Source of the DNA: an uncultured Eubacteriales bacterium
Lineage (GTDB): Bacteria; Bacillota; Clostridia; Oscillospirales; Acutalibacteraceae
Direction of reading: 5' to 3'
Length of the DNA: 52,733 nt
Assembly (NCBI GenBank): GCA_949293815.1
Contig: CASFEZ010000013.1
Location: 1 to 52,733, forward strand
The position numbers were made by a program, and so were the translations under genes. Under the pieces are notes generated by a model, which was not told where the DNA came from, made no database searches, and worked only from the letters and a program-made list of their open reading frames with translations. The first letter of the stretch is position 1. The number at the start of each line of letters is the position of its first letter. Positions 7,740 through 16,943 of this stretch are shown in pieces.

Positions 7740-9563
7740 TTATTCGCCTTTGGGGCGTTTTTCTTTTTTGGATGCCGGATTGCCGAAACGCGGTTTATTC
7801 GTAATGGTCAGGCAAAGGTCGCCGTATGCTTCCAGCTCCAGTACAACGATTTCGTTTTCCTCTTTCAGCCAGACACCGGGCAGATACAGGGTCTGCTGCG
7901 GACCGACCTCCCAGTAACGGCCGAGATTGATGCCGTTGACAAACACATACCCTTTTGTAAAATTGGATATATCCACAAAGCAGTCGGCGCGGGAGTCGGT
8001 ACAAAAGCGCCCTTTCAGGTATACGGGGCAGGGCATGCCGGGCTTGGCCTGCGTGAACGAAAAAGCCGGGAAACGGTCGAGCGGTATGGTATAAATATCA
8101 AAATCATATACATACTGCTCCCCAATGCAGACGGCGGAAAGTCCCTTTCGGTCGTAAAGATGCTTGGCGAAATTGATTCTTCCCATGCTCTCCACATAAA
8201 TATCAACGGTTATCTTTCCGCGAAACGCGGGGATCGGAAAGGTAAAGCTTTCATTTGCGGTAACGCCGTGCTTGATCTCGGTCTTTGTCAGCGGCACGGA
8301 ACGGTCGTATTTGCCCACAAATGCACCGTTTACATAAACATAGGCAATGTCATGTACATCAAAGGCGGAAATGGACGTGTCGGGATAATCGCCCTCAATT
8401 TCCGTGTGGTAGAGGATGATGCCGTGATCCAATCCGTAATGCTCCATCGAATGGGGCAGGTGGTCTTTAAAATGCGCGGCCGCCGCTGGAATATGCGGGA
8501 ACAGCTGCGCCGCTTCGGTCAGCCGGACTTCGCCGATCCGCTGCGTTTTCGGCGCGGGTGGCAAAGCGGGGGAGATGCCCTGCTTTTCACAGAGCAGGTC
8601 GCGTATGACAAAATATTTCGTCGTATAACCGCCGTATTCGTTCAGCGGCGCATCGTAATCGTAGCTGGTGGTCGTTGGCTGGTACTGGGTGCTGAAATTT
8701 GCGCCCGCCGTACAGCCGAAGTTGGTGCCGCCGTGAAACATATAAAAATTAAAGCTCGCGTCCAACGCAAAAAACTGCTGCAATATTGTCCGAAAGGTCT
8801 GTTTGACCCACGGCGCTGCGGAATGGTGGTGCTTTTCGCGGAAATGGTCAAACCAGCCACACCACAGTTCCCCGCACATCAGGGGCTTTTCCGGCTGATA
8901 TTCTTGTAGCTCCCGAAAACCGTCATTCGGAAAACCGCCGAAATTGACGACCTTGAAGGTATCCGGCAGGCTGCCGCCGGAAAGATGGTACCGGCTTTCG
9001 CCGTCAGAAGTAAACAGCGGAACCTCTATGCCGTTCTGCCGCATCAGATCCCGCAGGCGGGCAAGATACAGATGGTCGCTGCCGTAGCTGCCGTACTCGT
9101 TTTCGATTTGCATCATCAGAATCGGACCGCCCCGGGTGTTTTGCAGCGCAGCCAGACGCGGCAAAAGCACCTGAAAATACCGTTCAACAAAGGTCATATA
9201 GGGCTGGCTGAGACAGCGCAGCCGGATGTTTTCGTATTTTAGCAGCCATGAGGGAAAGCCGCCGAAATCCCATTCGGCGCAGATATACGGTCCCGGGCGA
9301 ACAATGGCATATAGACCGACCTTTTGCGCAATTTTCAAAAACTGTACCACATCCCCCTTCCCTTCAAAGCAAAACACGCCCTCTTTCGGCTCATGGACAT
9401 TCCAGGCAATATAGGTTTCTACGGTATTGAAGCCTGCCGCTTTCAATTTCAACAGGCGGTCTTCCCAATAGTCGCAGGGAATGCGGAAATAGTGCATCGC
9501 GCCGGAATAAATATGTATTTTTTTGCCGTCAAGATAAAAATGCTGCTTGCCGATTTCAAACAT
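7740..9563 (-). CDS. Beta-galactosidase, glycoside hydrolase family 35
   Basis: A 607-residue retaining exo-beta-galactosidase. It opens with the GH35 barrel signature SGAMHYFRIP and WEDRLLKLKAAGFNTVETYI, AWNVHEPKEG, and PGPYICAEWDFGGFPSWL. The acid/base Glu156 is in MQIENEYGSYG and the nucleophile Glu232 in CGELWCGWFDH. Beta-jelly-roll domains follow with the typical VFVNGINLGRYW near the end. There is no signal peptide, so it should act in the cytoplasm on imported oligosaccharides. Its start overlaps the upstream gene's stop by eight bases, and 25 bases separate it from the next gene, so the three are one operon. Family assignment is near certain; linkage specificity is not. Confidence 0.95.
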   Translation of the reverse strand: MFEIGKQHFYLDGKKIHIYSGAMHYFRIPCDYWEDRLLKLKAAGFNTVETYIAWNVHEPKEGVFCFEGKGDVVQFLKIAQKVGLYAIVRPGPYICAEWDFGGFPSWLLKYENIRLRCLSQPYMTFVERYFQVLLPRLAALQNTRGGPILMMQIENEYGSYGSDHLYLARLRDLMRQNGIEVPLFTSDGESRYHLSGGSLPDTFKVVNFGGFPNDGFRELQEYQPEKPLMCGELWCGWFDHFREKHHHSAAPWVKQTFRTILQQFFALDASFNFYMFHGGTNFGCTAGANFSTQYQPTTTSYDYDAPLNEYGGYTTKYFVIRDLLCEKQGISPALPPAPKTQRIGEVRLTEAAQLFPHIPAAAAHFKDHLPHSMEHYGLDHGIILYHTEIEGDYPDTSISAFDVHDIAYVYVNGAFVGKYDRSVPLTKTEIKHGVTANESFTFPIPAFRGKITVDIYVESMGRINFAKHLYDRKGLSAVCIGEQYVYDFDIYTIPLDRFPAFSFTQAKPGMPCPVYLKGRFCTDSRADCFVDISNFTKGYVFVNGINLGRYWEVGPQQTLYLPGVWLKEENEIVVLELEAYGDLCLTITNKPRFGNPASKKEKRPKGE

Positions 9564-11853
9564 GCGGCGTTCCCCTTTCTATCGGTATGGTTTTTTCTGT
9601 TCCTGCTTTGACAAATGCCGTTTGATAGCGCAGGAAAAAGGTATCGGGCAGCGGCATTTTCTGCGCCTCGCCCGATTCGGCGAAAATGCGGTACTGCGCG
9701 TCATATTTTGTGGGATTATGCAAATGAAGCGTCAGCGTGTGCGCGTCCGTTTGCTCCGCGCGGCATGCCACATGGTCCAGCGCAAAGCAAAAGGCGGTGT
9801 CGGTCTGCACATAGACGGCTGGCAGTTCAAGATAGGTGAGCATCGCCGAAACCTCGCACCAGCAGGAGCCGAGCGGTACCTCGCCCACGTTGCTTTTCCC
9901 CTCCCAGTCGGAAAGATTGACCCGTTCGTTGATGCGACCGATGGGGTTAAAGCGTTCCGGCAGCGGCAGACGCAGCGTTTTTGTAAGCAGAAGCGACAGC
10001 TTTGCCGCAAGCGCCATGCGCCGTTTTTCCCAGCCCGCAGAACCGTCATGCCAGATATAGCTGGCGTAATACGGCTGATCGGGGCGGCTGATGAACTGGG
10101 GAATGGCGTGCCCGATATCCCTGCACAGCGCCAGATAGCGCACATCTCCCGTTGCGCGGTACAGTTGGAACAGCGACGCGCCGGACAGGGTGCAGATACC
10201 GGGGGCGGCGTGCTTGTTCTGTACATTTGCCCATACCGCGCCGGTGGTGGCAATGCCCCGCCGGTAAAACTGCGTGTTTTTATCGTATTGATAGTCATAG
10301 GAAACGCACCAGCTCGCGCAAAGGGAGGCGGTATCTACCGCGCAGCGCAGCCATTTGTCATCGCCGGTATGTGTATGCAGTACCACATAGCTCTCCAAAA
10401 GCGCGAAAGCGGATTCGCTGTCCGGCGCCGAAAGAATCTCGCCGGGGCCGCCGTTAGAATAGCCTTTTTGGATATAGTCCGTATAATACCGCCATGCCAG
10501 CGCTTTGGCCGCCGTTAAATCATTCGGATTATCAAAGAACACACTGCAAAGCGCAAGCGCTGCGGGGGCGATGCCCGCGCTCGCCGAACCGGCGATATAC
10601 GGGCACTGCTTTTCCAAATCCAAAAACTGACCAAGCTCGCCGTTCTTCTGCCAAAAAGCGATGAAAGCATCCGCGAGTTTGCGCACGCCGGAAAGCCAGA
10701 GCGGGTCTATCGGTTCATTCTTCTCTTTTAATACCATCAGCTGCCGTACCAAAAAATACAGCGCGTCCGCGTTTTTCCGGCTCATGACAATATTTTTGTT
10801 TTCCGGATGTAGAAAATCATCGCCGTAAACCACCCCGTCGCAGAAAACGCCGTACAGAAAACCGGAGGGGTGCTGCAATTCCCAAAAAATAAAATCCAGG
10901 GTTTTTCGGCTTTTTTCCACCGATTCCCTGTTTCCAAGCGCCAGCGCAGGCAGGGTGTTCATGGCGCCGCCGACCCAGCCGGTCTGCCACTGGCGGTAGA
11001 TGCTCGATTCCGCTTCCGAAGACTTATAAAAGCCCTCGGGTGCTACCCAGTTCCTTTGGTTGTATTTTTCTTCCATCAGCTGCCAGCCATAGGACCAGGG
11101 TACGGTATGCGGGTGCGTGCGCGGCAGCGGTATTTCGGCGCGGCAGGCAAAAAAGCGGTTCAAAAAGTCCGTAATGCTGCCGCAGGGAAAACGGATTTCC
11201 CAAAAGCGAAAAGTGGCGGTATCGCCCCGCTTGAGCAGCGCGCCGCGGTCGGTGGAGGGGAGGGCGGTGCTGCACATGCCGTAGGTATGTTCCTCCCGTA
11301 CACAGGGCGAGGCGAGCGTAATCGTCAGTGTATGGCGCTTTGAATCTTCTGTTAAGGATATACCAAAATTGCCCAGCTCGTTTTTCTGCTCAAAAAAGAG
11401 CAGAAATCCCTGCTGCTTCTTTTTTGAAAAATAGCCGACGCAGGGCGTTGCCAAATCGCCGACCGCCAGCTGCACCGTGCCGCCGCCCTTTGGCAGCCGC
11501 GGCACATCGGAAAGTACCGGCGCCCCCGCGTATGTTTCCGCTTCCTCTTTTGTCAGCATCGGCGGATACGGTTTGGCAAGGCTGTCGAACCGGTTGCCCC
11601 GGTACAGCGCCGCCGGTGCAAAAATATAATTGTCCGTCTGCCAGTCCTGCTCCTCAAACACCAGCTGTAGCCCCGTCGGCTGTTTTTCGTTCTGCGCGGC
11701 GCGGAAAACAAGCTCATGCGCCGTCCTGTCCCCATCCGGGCGTTGTGTCCAGCGCAGCAGCGCTTCCGTCTGTGTGTTCGGTGTCAGCGGTATGCGGTTC
11801 TCCGAAATTTTTTTGGATTGCCGGTAGCGGACAATAGAGAAAAATCGGTTCAT
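9556..11853 (-). CDS. Unassigned 765-residue protein of a glycosidase operon
   Basis: I do not recognise the family. No signal peptide or membrane segment is seen. The N-terminal ~270 residues look beta-rich. The remainder is helical with repeated aromatic and Gly-rich turns (WQTGWVGGAMNTLPALALG, GSASAGIAPAALALCSVFF, GYSNGGPGEILSAPDSESA, YIWHDGSAGWEKRR), the spacing expected of an alpha/alpha barrel like six-hairpin glycosidases and lyases. Candidate acidic residues lie in GGPGEILSAPDSES. It is first in the operon, with GGAGG before the ATG at 11853, and overlaps the GH35 start by eight bases. A glycan-active enzyme is inferred from context and fold pattern only. Confidence 0.75.
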   Translation of the reverse strand: MNRFFSIVRYRQSKKISENRIPLTPNTQTEALLRWTQRPDGDRTAHELVFRAAQNEKQPTGLQLVFEEQDWQTDNYIFAPAALYRGNRFDSLAKPYPPMLTKEEAETYAGAPVLSDVPRLPKGGGTVQLAVGDLATPCVGYFSKKKQQGFLLFFEQKNELGNFGISLTEDSKRHTLTITLASPCVREEHTYGMCSTALPSTDRGALLKRGDTATFRFWEIRFPCGSITDFLNRFFACRAEIPLPRTHPHTVPWSYGWQLMEEKYNQRNWVAPEGFYKSSEAESSIYRQWQTGWVGGAMNTLPALALGNRESVEKSRKTLDFIFWELQHPSGFLYGVFCDGVVYGDDFLHPENKNIVMSRKNADALYFLVRQLMVLKEKNEPIDPLWLSGVRKLADAFIAFWQKNGELGQFLDLEKQCPYIAGSASAGIAPAALALCSVFFDNPNDLTAAKALAWRYYTDYIQKGYSNGGPGEILSAPDSESAFALLESYVVLHTHTGDDKWLRCAVDTASLCASWCVSYDYQYDKNTQFYRRGIATTGAVWANVQNKHAAPGICTLSGASLFQLYRATGDVRYLALCRDIGHAIPQFISRPDQPYYASYIWHDGSAGWEKRRMALAAKLSLLLTKTLRLPLPERFNPIGRINERVNLSDWEGKSNVGEVPLGSCWCEVSAMLTYLELPAVYVQTDTAFCFALDHVACRAEQTDAHTLTLHLHNPTKYDAQYRIFAESGEAQKMPLPDTFFLRYQTAFVKAGTEKTIPIERGTPHV

Positions 11854-11862
11854 AAATACCTC

Positions 11863-11876
11863 CGTTTACGAGCACG
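11863..11876. promoter_or_regulatory. Putative LacI-family operator, site 1
   Basis: The 14-mer CGTTTACGAGCACG has the central CG typical of LacI-family sites and shares the half ACGAGCACG with the site at 12957-12970. It lies directly before the ribosome site of the three-gene GH operon. Confidence 0.55.
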
Positions 11877-11887
11877 GCAGCTTGTAT

Positions 11888-11917
11888 ATTATAAAGACTG
11901 GTCAACTTTAATGGAAA
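11888..11917 (-). promoter_or_regulatory. Possible GH operon promoter inside the end of the LacI gene
   Basis: On the minus strand TTTCCA-N18-TATAAT is found at the very end of the LacI-family coding region. The -10 is perfect, the -35 weak. The operator-like 14-mer lies 12-25 bases downstream of the -10, over or just past the expected start of transcription. Confidence 0.4.
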
Positions 11918-12902
11918 GCTCCGCGTAGATTTTATCCGGGATTTCATTTTTTAAAATCCGTTTTTCAAACAGCACCTTAACAGCCTGGTACCCCTGTTCA
12001 AACGGCTGCTGGCAAATGGCTGCCAGAACGCTGCCGCTGCGAAGCGCTTCGCGCATAATCGGCGTATCGTCAAACCCGCAGACCCGTACAGAAGGTGAAA
12101 TTTCCCGAATGGCACGAAGCGTGCCGGCTGTGCCGCCCGCCGTGATATAAATAAAATCGATTTCCGGATTTCTTTGCAGCGCGCGGCGAACCGCCGTATA
12201 TGCCAGCGCATCGTCATCCAGATTTTCCAGAACGCCTGTTATGGCGATGCCGGGGTACTCGTTTTCTATGATGGTACGGATGCCGGCAACGCGCTCGGCG
12301 TGTCCGCGGTGGCGGGTGCTGCCCGTAATAAGAAACAGATTGGCCTGCCCGCGCGACAGCATACCGACCAGCCTGCCCGCGATTCTGCCGCTTTTCAGGT
12401 AATCGCAGCCTACATAGACCGCGCCCGTAACCGACGGCGCTTCGCCGGACAGCATTACCACCGTTGTGCCGCCGTCAACCAGCGCTTGCAGCTTTTGCGC
12501 AATTCTTTCATCGCAGATTGGTGTTAAAATCAGCATGCGGGTGTCTTGGGGCAATGCTTCGAGCAGCCGAAGCTGTTCTTCGGGGTCGTAGCCTTTGCAT
12601 TCGGTTAAAAGGATTTGAAAGCCATAGCTGGCGTATTCCTTTTCCGCCGCGCGAATCCCCGCTTTTACTTCATCAAAAAACGGATTGCCCATGCTGTTCA
12701 AAAGCACGGAAACCGGCTGGCTTTTGGCGGAATAGACCAAGGCTTTCCCAATGATATTCGGCTTGTAGTCGTATTTTTTGGCGATTTCCAGGATGCGGGT
12801 CTTGGTTTTTTCGTTGATTCCCGGACGGTCTTTCAGCGCACGGTCAACCGTTCCCCGGCTGACGCCCGCAAGGCGGGCGATTTCTTTAACGGTAATCGGC
12901 AT
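11889..12902 (-). CDS. LacI-family transcriptional regulator
   Basis: A 337-residue repressor with an N-terminal LacI helix-turn-helix (VKEIARLAGVSRGTVDRALK, then NEKTKTRILEIAKKYDYKPN) and hinge. A periplasmic-binding-protein-like sugar-sensing domain follows (SVLLNSMGNPFFDEVKAGI, ILTPICDERIAQKL, VGCDYLKSGRIAGRL, IDFIYITAGG, VCGFDDTPIM). The GTVDRAL form of the recognition helix and the ligand domain resemble the RbsR/ribose-binding-like branch. It lies between the GH operon on its own strand and the divergent GH3 gene, and paired operator-like sites suggest that it controls both. The inducer is unknown, presumably a galactose- or xylose-containing product. Confidence 0.93.
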   Translation of the reverse strand: MPITVKEIARLAGVSRGTVDRALKDRPGINEKTKTRILEIAKKYDYKPNIIGKALVYSAKSQPVSVLLNSMGNPFFDEVKAGIRAAEKEYASYGFQILLTECKGYDPEEQLRLLEALPQDTRMLILTPICDERIAQKLQALVDGGTTVVMLSGEAPSVTGAVYVGCDYLKSGRIAGRLVGMLSRGQANLFLITGSTRHRGHAERVAGIRTIIENEYPGIAITGVLENLDDDALAYTAVRRALQRNPEIDFIYITAGGTAGTLRAIREISPSVRVCGFDDTPIMREALRSGSVLAAICQQPFEQGYQAVKVLFEKRILKNEIPDKIYAELSIKVDQSL

Positions 12903-12956
12903 GAATCTTCCTCTTGCTTTTCTGTTTTTGGGGTGCTATACTGATGATGGCATTAC

Positions 12957-12970
12957 CGTGCACGAGCACG
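12957..12970. promoter_or_regulatory. Putative LacI-family operator, site 2
   Basis: The 14-mer CGTGCACGAGCACG is palindromic at 10 of 14 positions (two mismatched pairs) around a central CG. It sits 14 bases upstream of a TATAAT at 12985-12990, where the -35 of the GH3 gene would be, in the gap between the divergent LacI and GH3 genes. Confidence 0.6.
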
Positions 12971-13022
12971 ATTTACGCGAAAATTATAATATACTTTTTT
13001 TCTGTTGTCAAGGAGTATTTGT

Positions 13023-15116
13023 ATGAAGGAGCAGATGAAACAAACGCACGAAAAGAGAGGCGAAGAACTGGCCTCTCAGATGACCGTCCCGGAGCTGATT
13101 TCACAGCTGATGCATAAGGCTGAAGGCATTCCGCGTCTGGGGATTCGCCCGTATAACTGGTGGAACGAAGCGCTGCATGGCGTGGCAAGGGCGGGAACGG
13201 CAACGGTCTTCCCGCAGGCAATCTGCATGGCGGCTTCTTTCAGTGAGCAGCTGCTGTTTCATATTGCGGAAATCATATCGGACGAAGCGCGCGCCAAATA
13301 TAACGAAAGCCAGGCGAAGCAGGAATACGGCGAATACCGGGGACTGACGATGTGGTCGCCGAATATCAATATTTATCGGGATCCGCGCTGGGGCAGAGGG
13401 CAGGAAACCTATGGCGAGGATCCGTACCTGACCGGTCTGCTTGGTGCGGCGTTTATTCGGGGGTTACAGGGAAATCATGAAGCATATATCAAAACCGCCG
13501 CCTGTGCCAAGCATTTTGCCGTTCATAGCGGACCGGAGGCAAAAAGGCATGAATTTAACGCCGTTGTTTCCAAAAAAGATATGATGGAAACCTATCTGCC
13601 TGCATTTCGTGCGGCGGTCAATGCCGGGGTTTGCGGCGTGATGGGTGCATATAACCGCGTGAATGGAGAGGCGTGCTGCGCTTCGGATACGCTGATACAA
13701 ACAATTTTGCGCAAACGGTGGGGCTTCGACGGGTATTTTGTGTCCGACTGCGGCGCACTGCCCGATATCGTTGAGCACCACCATCTGGCTGCCGACCCGC
13801 TGCAGGGCGCGTCCATGGCGCTGAACGCCGGGTGCGAACTGGAATGCGGCGCCTATTACCGCTATTTGCCCGAAGCCTATTCCCGGCACTATATTTCCAA
13901 AGAAACGCTTCAGCGGTCGGTTGCCCGGTTGATGGGCATCAGAAGCCGGCTGGGCATGTTCGACAAGGATTGCCCGTATAATGATATCTCTCCGGAAGAA
14001 AACGCCACGCCCGCGCATGAGGCCTTCGCGGTTGCCGCAGCGGAAAAGGGATTGGTTCTTTTGGAAAACAACGGGCTGCTTCCCTTGCAGAGGAACCGTT
14101 GGAAGCTTCTTGTGGTCGGTTATAACGGGGAGAATGACCTTGCCTATCTGGGAAATTATTTCGGCGAGCCCACCGCTTTCCTCAAGGTGCCTGAGGCGGT
14201 GAGTCGGATGAATGCCGATACGGTATATGCCCAGGGGTACAGTTATATGCCGGAACAGAATGAACCCTTGCAGCGGCAGGCGGTAGCCGAAGCGCGGAAA
14301 GCCGATGTGCTGTTGTTCTGCTCGGGGCTGGACTGCTCGATGGAGGGTGAGGAAGCGGGGGAAATCCTGACGGGCGGCGGCGGTATTCTCGGCAAGCAGG
14401 GGGACCGGCTGGATCTGGAGCTGCCGCAGGTGCAAAAGGCACTTCTGGAAAAACTGATTCCGCTCGGCAAAAAGATTGTCCTTTTGAATTTTTCGGGCGG
14501 CTGTATCCAACTGAAAAACTATAAAAATCGGGTTGACGCCATTTTGCAGTGCTGGTATCCCGGCGCACGGGGCGGACAGGCGATTGCCAATCTTCTGTTT
14601 GGCGTCCGCTCGCCGTCCGGCAGGCTGCCGGTTACCTTTTATAACGATATTGCCGATTTGCCGGATTTTGAGGATTACGCCATGCAGAACCGTACCTATC
14701 GGTATTTTCAGGGGGATGTTCAGTATCCTTTCGGGTACGGGCTGAGCTATACCGCGTTTCAGCTGACCGCATGTGAGCAAAAGGGAAACACCATTTTTTG
14801 TACGGTAAAGAACACGGGAGATTGTCCGTGCGATGAGGTTTTGCAGCTTTATGTCACCCAGCCGGATACACCCTACCAAAATCCGCTGCGCTCCCTGATG
14901 GCCGTTCGGCGGTTTTCCCTGCTGCCGCAGGAGGAAAAGCAGGTTGCTTTTGACTGGAAAGAGTCGGATTTGTATTCCGTTGACGAGCAGGGAAATACCG
15001 TATATCTGCATGGAAGATATTTGTTTTCTATACGGGATGGACAGCATATCGACTGCGCTGCGGGCGAATACCGCAACGAAGCCGAAACCCGGGTCATAGA
15101 AGAATGTCCGTTCTGA
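13023..15116 (+). CDS. GH3 beta-xylosidase/beta-glucosidase-like enzyme
   Basis: A 697-residue cytoplasmic GH3 enzyme. The N-terminal barrel begins with IRPYNWWNEALHGVARAG and WSPNINIYRDPRWGRGQETY, the form seen in the beta-xylosidase/arabinofuranosidase branch. AKHFAVHSGPEAKRHEFNA follows. The nucleophile Asp242 is in DGYFVSDCGALPDI. The second alpha/beta sandwich (about 350-550) has GLVLLENNGLLPL and CWYPGARGGQAIANLLFG, and a C-terminal fibronectin III-like domain starts near 595. The ATG at 13023 is preceded by AAGGAG at 7 bases. It is divergent from a LacI-family gene and probably repressed by it. The motifs favour xylosidase activity, while the neighbouring genes point to galactosides; the substrate is open. 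Confidence 0.92.
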   Translation: MKEQMKQTHEKRGEELASQMTVPELISQLMHKAEGIPRLGIRPYNWWNEALHGVARAGTATVFPQAICMAASFSEQLLFHIAEIISDEARAKYNESQAKQEYGEYRGLTMWSPNINIYRDPRWGRGQETYGEDPYLTGLLGAAFIRGLQGNHEAYIKTAACAKHFAVHSGPEAKRHEFNAVVSKKDMMETYLPAFRAAVNAGVCGVMGAYNRVNGEACCASDTLIQTILRKRWGFDGYFVSDCGALPDIVEHHHLAADPLQGASMALNAGCELECGAYYRYLPEAYSRHYISKETLQRSVARLMGIRSRLGMFDKDCPYNDISPEENATPAHEAFAVAAAEKGLVLLENNGLLPLQRNRWKLLVVGYNGENDLAYLGNYFGEPTAFLKVPEAVSRMNADTVYAQGYSYMPEQNEPLQRQAVAEARKADVLLFCSGLDCSMEGEEAGEILTGGGGILGKQGDRLDLELPQVQKALLEKLIPLGKKIVLLNFSGGCIQLKNYKNRVDAILQCWYPGARGGQAIANLLFGVRSPSGRLPVTFYNDIADLPDFEDYAMQNRTYRYFQGDVQYPFGYGLSYTAFQLTACEQKGNTIFCTVKNTGDCPCDEVLQLYVTQPDTPYQNPLRSLMAVRRFSLLPQEEKQVAFDWKESDLYSVDEQGNTVYLHGRYLFSIRDGQHIDCAAGEYRNEAETRVIEECPF

Positions 15117-15190
15117 AATAAAACGACTTATCCCGAAAAACAGGCAGGACTTTTTTAAACGTCTCTTGTGAAACGGCGTTCAGCGCGTAA

Positions 15191-15245
15191 AAAAACCGGT
15201 TCCCGCTGCCGTATCGGCGGGGAACCGGTTCTATGTTTTTTTGGG
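15191..15245. terminator. Bidirectional intrinsic terminator
   Basis: AACCGGTTCC and GGAACCGGTT form the arms of a long hairpin, with A-run before and T-run after, between the convergent GH3 and permease genes. Confidence 0.85.
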
Positions 15246-15252
15246 GGAATGG

Positions 15253-16752
15253 TTAGTTGGTTTCGGTGGCTTCTGCCGCAGCTGCGGTTTCGGCTTCTTC
15301 TTTTTCCTTCTTTTTGTCGCCGAAGCTCAAAAGCAGGTTCAGGATGATGCCGCCGACGGCCGCGCCTGCAACGCAGGGAATGCCGTTTTCAAAGCCGGGG
15401 AAGGGGATGTTGCCGCCGAAAGCGTACTGACCGCCCAGTCCGACAATCATAATAAAGGCAATGACGGCGATGTTTTTGGAGGAGAACATATCGCATTTTT
15501 TGTCAATCATAATCGCGATACCCTGCGCGGCAATGGCGCCGAACAGATAGATTTCCAAGCCGCCGATAACCGCGGTGGGAATGGCATAGATGGCGCGAAT
15601 CAGCGGGGTGAAGCAGGATACAACCATGGCGATAATCGCCGCCGCAATCAGCACCGGCACGGAAAATACCTTGGTAATGGCCATGGTGGAGATGTTTTCG
15701 CCGTAGTTCGTTCCGGCAGGACCGCCGATAAGACCGGTAATCATATCGCCGATACCGTCGCCAATCAGGTTGCGGTCGAGCTTGCTGATCAGGTCGTATT
15801 TTTTGTTTACGCCCTTGCGGCGCGCCACATCATTGACATAGATGTCCAGCTGGTACATATGCGCGGTGGATTCGGGAATGGTGGCAATGGCGATGGGCAT
15901 AATTGCGACCACCGCTTCCAGCGAAACCTTCGGCAGCGAGAAAGCCGGCAGAGCGAAGATGCTGCCGTCGCCCGCTTTCCATACCGAGGCGGCGACCAGC
16001 GATTCGGTGGTCATCTGGTCAAACAGGTTCATGCTGTCCGCGCCGCCGCCTGCAAAGTAGATAATGGCGGTAACCAGGCAGCCCACGCCCGCGCCCAAAA
16101 GCAGCGGCAGCTGTCCGAGAAGACCTTTGAGGTATTTGGAAAACAGGATGGTGGAAAGCAGCGTGGAAAGAGAAACCACCCAAACAAGACCCATATTGCC
16201 CGTATAGGTGGCAGAGGGTGTGTACGCATCGGTCAGGGCGTTGCCCGCTAAGGTCAGACCGATAATCATGGCCACAGGACCGGTGATGGTGGGCGGCAGA
16301 ATCTTTTCCACCGCTTTGGCTCCGGCGAATTTGATAATAAGACCCGCCGCAATGGATACCAGACCGGACAAAACAATACCGAACTGGGCGTACTGAATCG
16401 CCTCCGTCGGCAATGTCGCCACCTCGCCCGCCTGCCACAGCGCCATTTGCTGCGCGGCTTCGGGGGAGAGCTTGTCCATAATGGCGTCGCTGGTCACAAG
16501 GGCGGAAATCGCCGTCAGATAAGCGAAGCTGGAGCCGTAGTACAGCGGAATCTTGCGCCCGGTAATCAGGATAAAGCAGATGGTGGCAAGACCACTGGCA
16601 AAAATGGTGGTGGACACCTGGAAACCGGTAATCAGCGCCACGGTGACCGTCGCCGGGAACATGACGATGACCTGCTGAATGGCATACAGTAAAAGCTGTA
16701 GAAACGGCGGTCGTTCGTCCGGCAGATAGCCGTAAACTTTCTTCTCTTTCAT
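15253..16752 (-). CDS. Uracil/xanthine permease (NCS2 family)
   Basis: A 499-residue inner-membrane proton symporter for a nucleobase, of the NCS2 fold with about 14 helices and re-entrant segments. The UraA-type substrate region is visible: IAIATIPESTAHMYQLD (with the conserved Glu) and GDGIGDMITGLIGGPAGTNY followed by GENISTMAITK. This fits uracil rather than purine carriers but does not prove it. The C-terminus is a charged Lys/Glu/Ala tail. GAGGG lies before the ATG at 16752. The 5' leader of about 185 bases holds a terminator-like hairpin, so expression is probably attenuated. It is not linked to pyrimidine genes in this window. Confidence 0.88.
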   Translation of the reverse strand: MKEKKVYGYLPDERPPFLQLLLYAIQQVIVMFPATVTVALITGFQVSTTIFASGLATICFILITGRKIPLYYGSSFAYLTAISALVTSDAIMDKLSPEAAQQMALWQAGEVATLPTEAIQYAQFGIVLSGLVSIAAGLIIKFAGAKAVEKILPPTITGPVAMIIGLTLAGNALTDAYTPSATYTGNMGLVWVVSLSTLLSTILFSKYLKGLLGQLPLLLGAGVGCLVTAIIYFAGGGADSMNLFDQMTTESLVAASVWKAGDGSIFALPAFSLPKVSLEAVVAIMPIAIATIPESTAHMYQLDIYVNDVARRKGVNKKYDLISKLDRNLIGDGIGDMITGLIGGPAGTNYGENISTMAITKVFSVPVLIAAAIIAMVVSCFTPLIRAIYAIPTAVIGGLEIYLFGAIAAQGIAIMIDKKCDMFSSKNIAVIAFIMIVGLGGQYAFGGNIPFPGFENGIPCVAGAAVGGIILNLLLSFGDKKKEKEEAETAAAAEATETN

Positions 16753-16815
16753 ACAGAACCCTCACTTAAGAGTTATTTTCAAGATGCGCAGCCAACGCAT
16801 CTCAAAGCCTTTCCC

Positions 16816-16862
16816 AAAAAGAACGCCAGCTTTGCACCGTTTGTGAACAAAAGCATGGCGTT
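16816..16862 (-). terminator. Leader terminator/attenuator of the permease gene
   Basis: On the minus strand AACGCCA-T-GCTTT pairs with AAAGC-TGGCGTT around a 16-base loop and is followed by CTTTTT. It is 60-70 bases before the permease start. An upstream hairpin (CGTTT/AAACG) shares the AACG of its left arm, so the two cannot form together, the arrangement of transcription attenuation. Confidence 0.6.
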
Positions 16863-16943
16863 TGCAAATAAACGGCGGGCGCAAAAACAGGCTGCGGTTT
16901 CTTCCCCTGAACCGTTGTATTCTTTTTTCGGCGGCTTGAGCCG

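Noticed and set aside
13464-15047. Long minus-strand open frame opposite the GH3 gene
   Set aside because: It has no recognisable domain or ribosome site and mirrors a gene with clear GH3 catalytic motifs.
16753-16943. PyrR-binding leader or purine riboswitch for the permease
   Set aside because: I looked for the PyrR RNA consensus and the purine aptamer core on the minus strand and found neither. Only a generic attenuator is supported.
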